DNA from: Gyromitra esculenta
Taxonomy: Eukaryota; Ascomycota; Pezizomycetes; Pezizales; Discinaceae
Assembly: GCA_038503075.1 (NCBI GenBank)
Contig: JBCAML010000014.1
Span: 1,488,001 to 1,552,000 of the forward strand
Reading direction: 5' to 3'
Length of the DNA stretch: 64,000 nt
Shown: positions 60,833 through 64,000 of the stretch, piece by piece
How positions within the stretch are numbered: the stretch's first letter is position 1
Layout: every line of letters starts with the position of its first letter
Position numbers and translations under genes: made by a program
Notes under the pieces: model-generated
The model's database searches: none
The model's input: the letters and a program-made list of their open reading frames with translations, nothing else
Told to the model about the DNA's origin: nothing

Positions 60833-63326
60833 ATGGCTTCTCCTACACTGAGTGCTGGAATGAGTATGTCGAGGCAACCACGGATATCGCGAAATGGGCC
60901 GAAGGAAAGACAGCGTGTAAGCCGCGCCTGTGACGCTTGTAAAAAGTAAGCCTTAGTTCACCCCCTGATACGTGACTCGGTTCGTGACCCTGACCTCACA
61001 CGGTAGGAAGAAGATACGCTGCAGCGGGACACGCCCGTGTGTGCGGTGTATAGAGTGGTCAATTGATTGCCAATTCAATGCCGAGTACAATCGAGGAAAA
61101 CCTAAAGCACGTCTGCTGAATGGCGCAAAGGAGCCACCGAAAACTCCTCGTGTTTCAGTGCAAACACCTGATATCATGACTTCGTCCGATTCTAGGGAGC
61201 TTGTGAATGCGCCTTCGCCTATGGTACAATCTGTTGCCAAAACGCGCGATCCTAGCCATCTTCGTGGTGAATCTGAGGCCTCACGTTCTGGCCAAGAAAC
61301 ACAGTCGTGCTTGGATCAGCGAAAGACTTCAGAGAGCATTCTCCAACCTCTAGGTAATCTGCAACCCCGGCCATCACTAGAAGGGTATGGGGCCTACTCA
61401 CCACGGAACTCTCCTGAGCCGTTTCACACCGATCGCCAGGGCCAATACGTGGGGTCTTCCTCTGGAGTATCCTTTCTTTTAAGGGTCCAAAAACGTCTCA
61501 ATCTTATCAACTCACCTACTTCTAATTCTTCCATTTTTCCCAGTAGTGATTCCTATGTATCCAATTTTGATGCTGCTTCCTTCATCCTTCCTCCTAAAAC
61601 AGATGCACAGGAGCTGCTGGACATATATTTCTCTTATGCGATGCCTACGTATAGATTTTTGCATCGGCCGACAGTTGAGCAATGGTTAAATGAGTTTTAT
61701 GAAAATTTCGAAAGTACAGGGCTTAAAGAAGGGGAGAGGGAGAGGACTGCAATATTACTACTGATATTTGCACAGTCTAGAAAGTACTCAGCGTTGACAA
61801 AAAACCAGCGATCGAATGATGGCGGGTGAAGACTCCTTACGGTAGCCTTGCATTCCAGCTTCATAGTTTGGCTGACATGTAATAAATCACTAGAGCCCGC
61901 TACTTTCATGCGGCAGAACGCCAATTGAGTATTGAAACAGGCCCTATCCGTCTGTCGAGTGTTCAAGCACGTCTCTGTCAGTGCTTCTACCTGCTTGCTT
62001 GTTCTAGAATAAATCACTGCAGAAGTCTCTTCGGGACCGTAGCACATTTAATCCATGCACTAGGCCTTCACCGAAAAAGGCAACCGCTTGGTGCAGTTGC
62101 TGTCCTTGACTATGTTGAGCAGGAATGCCGCAAGCGGGTATTTTGGTGTGCTTACAACATGGATAAATATTTAAGTGCAGTACTGGGACGACCTAGTATC
62201 TTCCATGATGAAGACCTAGACCAAGACCTTCCGTCCCTTATCAACGACGAAGATCTCAGTTCTAGTGGTAGCATCGCCTCTAGCACTCGAACACACTGCA
62301 TTATGATGGCACCGGTGTTACATGCGAAGTACGATTGCCTACCGCTTAATAGAAATCGCTTTGCTAATCCTTGAAACAGACTTGGGCGAATCCTATCTGG
62401 GGTTTTAAAAGAGCTCTATAGTATCAAGCGGACCAGCGAAGATAGCCGGGCTGAGATTGCAGCACGATACGCTTCCGACCTAAGAGCTTGGCGTGATGAC
62501 CACCCTGCATTTCTTGATCCTAGTAAAGTCGAACCATCGTTATTGATGCCAATACTACAGAGACAGAGTAGAATGCTTAGTCTCGCTTATGCACATACTG
62601 CTATTCTTATCAATCGACCCTTCCTACTCAGCAACTTCGCTAGTCTCAGACGGAGGAGAGCGGGGGCGCTTCAGCAAGGCTCTGAACGGTCTTTCGAAAC
62701 AAACATTAAAGAGTGCCTTGATGCGGCACTAATCGTTGTGGGTATCGTTGATGACTATAGTGCTGGCCAGCAAGTGTTCCCGGCATTTTGGGTAAGTATA
62801 TCGCTTTACAGCGAAGATCTTCTACAGATTCTGGTGGTGGCTGACAGCGTAGTTTACCCAATATGTTGCGTTTTGCGCCATTGTCATACTTTACGTTTAC
62901 ACTATCCAACGCAAGCTAGACGGGCAGGGGGTGTGGGCAAGATATTTCGAAGCGGCGGAGAAATGCCAGGCGCAACTTGTTTTCGCCGCTAAGGATAATT
63001 CTCTAGCACAAAGATATAAGATAGTACTTGACGAATTGAAACTGGAGGCCACACAACAGACGCGGCAAACGAATCGGAACCAACAACAACAACAGCAACA
63101 AGAACAGATACATACTAATCATTCACCCTCGGAAGTTCAAACCTTCACACCGCAGATGATAGGCATTTTGATAGGCGACGGTGCTACCCCGGGCCATGGT
63201 CAATATTCGGAGAATAGGGAGGACCCGACGGTTTGGGCGGGATATATTTCCGAACACAGTCCGAACAGTTTAATGGCAGACTTGACATCCTGGGAGGAGT
63301 TCGACTCCTTGGTACGCGCCGGATGA
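60833..63326 (+). CDS. Zn2Cys6 fungal transcription factor
   Basis: Five exons (60833-60945, 61007-61825, 61894-62328, 62380-62791, 62853-63326) encode 750 residues; all introns are 51-68 nt and in phase. Intron 1 splits the zinc cluster, which after splicing reads CDACKKKKIRC then SGTRPCVRCIEWSIDC: six cysteines (33, 36, 43, 49, 52, 59) with spacing 2-6-5-2-6, exactly the Gal4-type pattern. The middle region is of the fungal-specific transcription factor type (ELLDIYFSYAMPTYRFLHRP, FGTVAHLIHALGLHRK, ECRKRVFWCAYNMDKYLS, LGRPSIFHDEDLD). A Gln run (about nine of ten residues) lies near the end, and the C-terminus is acidic (SWEEFDSLVRAG), fitting an activation domain. It converges with the galactonate dehydratase-like gene, so control of that pathway is possible but unproven. 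Confidence 0.92.
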
Positions 63327-63749
63327 ATTTCTGGAGTACTGATAGATATTTGCTGACAACAAAATATTTTAGGTGATGGATTGTATGGGAAATGCAAATT
63401 CTTCTGGGGAAACAAACGTAAGTTATGTCTTGAACTAAGATGCCACTAAAGTGGGTGTGATATTGGCTTGGGCATTATAATGTTACGGGCTTCGTAGGAC
63501 AGCATATAATGATGGGATCAGTGCGGAAATTTGATTGATAGATACGTGATAGTATTCTTGTCATGACACGAAAATCGCATCAAGACTCTCACAAATTACA
63601 AGCACAATAGTGAAGAGTATTAGTTTGGGTGGGAATGTGTCAGGATCTAGAGAATCTGTGCAAAAGATCACCATCTATTTTATAATGCGATGGCTAAGTA
63701 CTCCATAAGACTGCACCCCCAAAAGCCACACTCTTTATAGAAATCTACT
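63327..63749. other. Convergent 3' intergenic region
   Basis: This 423-bp stretch separates two convergent genes and should hold both transcript ends. No gene or repeat was seen. Confidence 0.6.
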
Positions 63750-64000
63750 TTACCACTCACGAATCGATCCGTCAGGGCCAGCAAATCCTCCCGATCTCCA
63801 AGGCTTGGCTGTTTTGCTTAAACGTCGTACTACCTCCTCATCTATCTCGATGCCTAGGCCTGGTCCTTCGAGTACTTTCACATAACCCTCCTCGACATCG
63901 AATGCCTCCACGTTTTTGATATACGTCGTAATATCCTCCTCGCCAGCCTCCGTATTGTAATGTATGCCCAAGGACATCTCTTGGATCACGTGATTCGAAG
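63750..64000 (-). CDS. D-galactonate dehydratase-like enzyme, enolase superfamily (C-terminal part only)
   Basis: The frame runs off the window; about 83 C-terminal residues are visible, starting NHVIQEMSLGIHYN. The pattern QEMSLGIHYN, GPGLGIEIDEEVVRRL and the ending WRSGGFAGPDGSIREW match the C-terminal end of the bacterial DgoD (D-galactonate dehydratase) group of the mandelate racemase branch. The fungal L-galactonate dehydratase group has, as I remember it, a different ending. The reaction would be dehydration of D-galactonate to 2-keto-3-deoxygalactonate in an oxidative galactose route. The metal-binding and most catalytic residues lie outside the window, so activity on this exact substrate cannot be confirmed. 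Confidence 0.78.
   Translation of the reverse strand, partial: SNHVIQEMSLGIHYNTEAGEEDITTYIKNVEAFDVEEGYVKVLEGPGLGIEIDEEVVRRLSKTAKPWRSGGFAGPDGSIREW

Noticed and set aside
60953..61240. Minus-strand frame over the zinc cluster
   Set aside because: It is antisense to the six-cysteine motif of the transcription factor.
63750..64000. L-galactonate dehydratase (LGD1) identity
   Set aside because: As I remember it, that group ends differently; the visible QEMSLGIHYN and GPDGSIREW pattern fits the D-galactonate dehydratase group.
1..64000. CRISPR arrays, bacterial operons, riboswitches or ribosome binding sites
   Set aside because: The window is intron-bearing fungal nuclear DNA; no regularly spaced direct repeats were seen.

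Overview
The window is nuclear DNA of a filamentous ascomycete (Pezizomycotina). The evidence is compact genes with many 45-65 nt GT-AG introns, a Zn2Cys6 regulator with a fungal-type middle region, a GPI-anchored GH72 wall enzyme, a Gas/Gel-type intron layout, a GIT1-type permease and a fungal CorA-like protein. A Leotiomycete is plausible, but this rests on general impression and nothing here proves it. Genes are sparse: about a dozen supported loci separated by long AT-rich spacers that carry small foldback transposons and decayed coding-like stretches.

Layout. 1-2245 (+): 3' part of a CorA-like membrane protein whose GMN motif is completed only through a 7-nt microexon. 3563-4956 (-): HDHD5/CECR5-type HAD hydrolase, probably mitochondrial. 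6718-7227 (-): unrecognised small protein. 9767-11572 (+): GIT1-like glycerophosphodiester permease with one GC-AG intron. 14381-15990 (-): FucP-type sugar permease with a cluster of CreA-like motifs upstream. 22272-22856 (-): small coiled-coil protein with a C-terminal membrane anchor. 24279-25964 (-): GH72 beta-1,3-glucanosyltransferase. 34863-36585 (+): casein kinase I (Hrr25/CkiA type). 44385-45401 (+): phosducin-like Plp2. 49489-50584 (-): Yap-type bZIP factor. 56727-57614 (-) and 57949-59176 (+): an orphan protein head-to-head with an amidoligase-family protein. 60833-63326 (+): Zn2Cys6 transcription factor, convergent with 63750-64000 (-), the 3' end of a D-galactonate dehydratase-like gene.

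The spacers hold at least eight inverted-repeat elements of 90-231 bp. Four share TA-flanked ends of the form YTCGxx, two form a pogo-like pair in opposite orientation, one has Tc1-like CAGTGGTGG ends and one has CAGGG ends. The palindrome TACATGTA occurs 19 times, never inside a called coding exon. Two multi-exon coding relics (about 12490-13041 and 46164-46701) keep good splice sites but carry stops or frame breaks.

Functional links are modest. The permeases, the galactonate dehydratase and the nearby regulator fit carbon acquisition, the GH72 enzyme fits wall building, and CK1 and Plp2 are housekeeping. The amidoligase/orphan pair is the best candidate for an undescribed module. All exon limits were derived by hand from splice consensus, reading phase and remembered family patterns; no alignment or transcript data were available.
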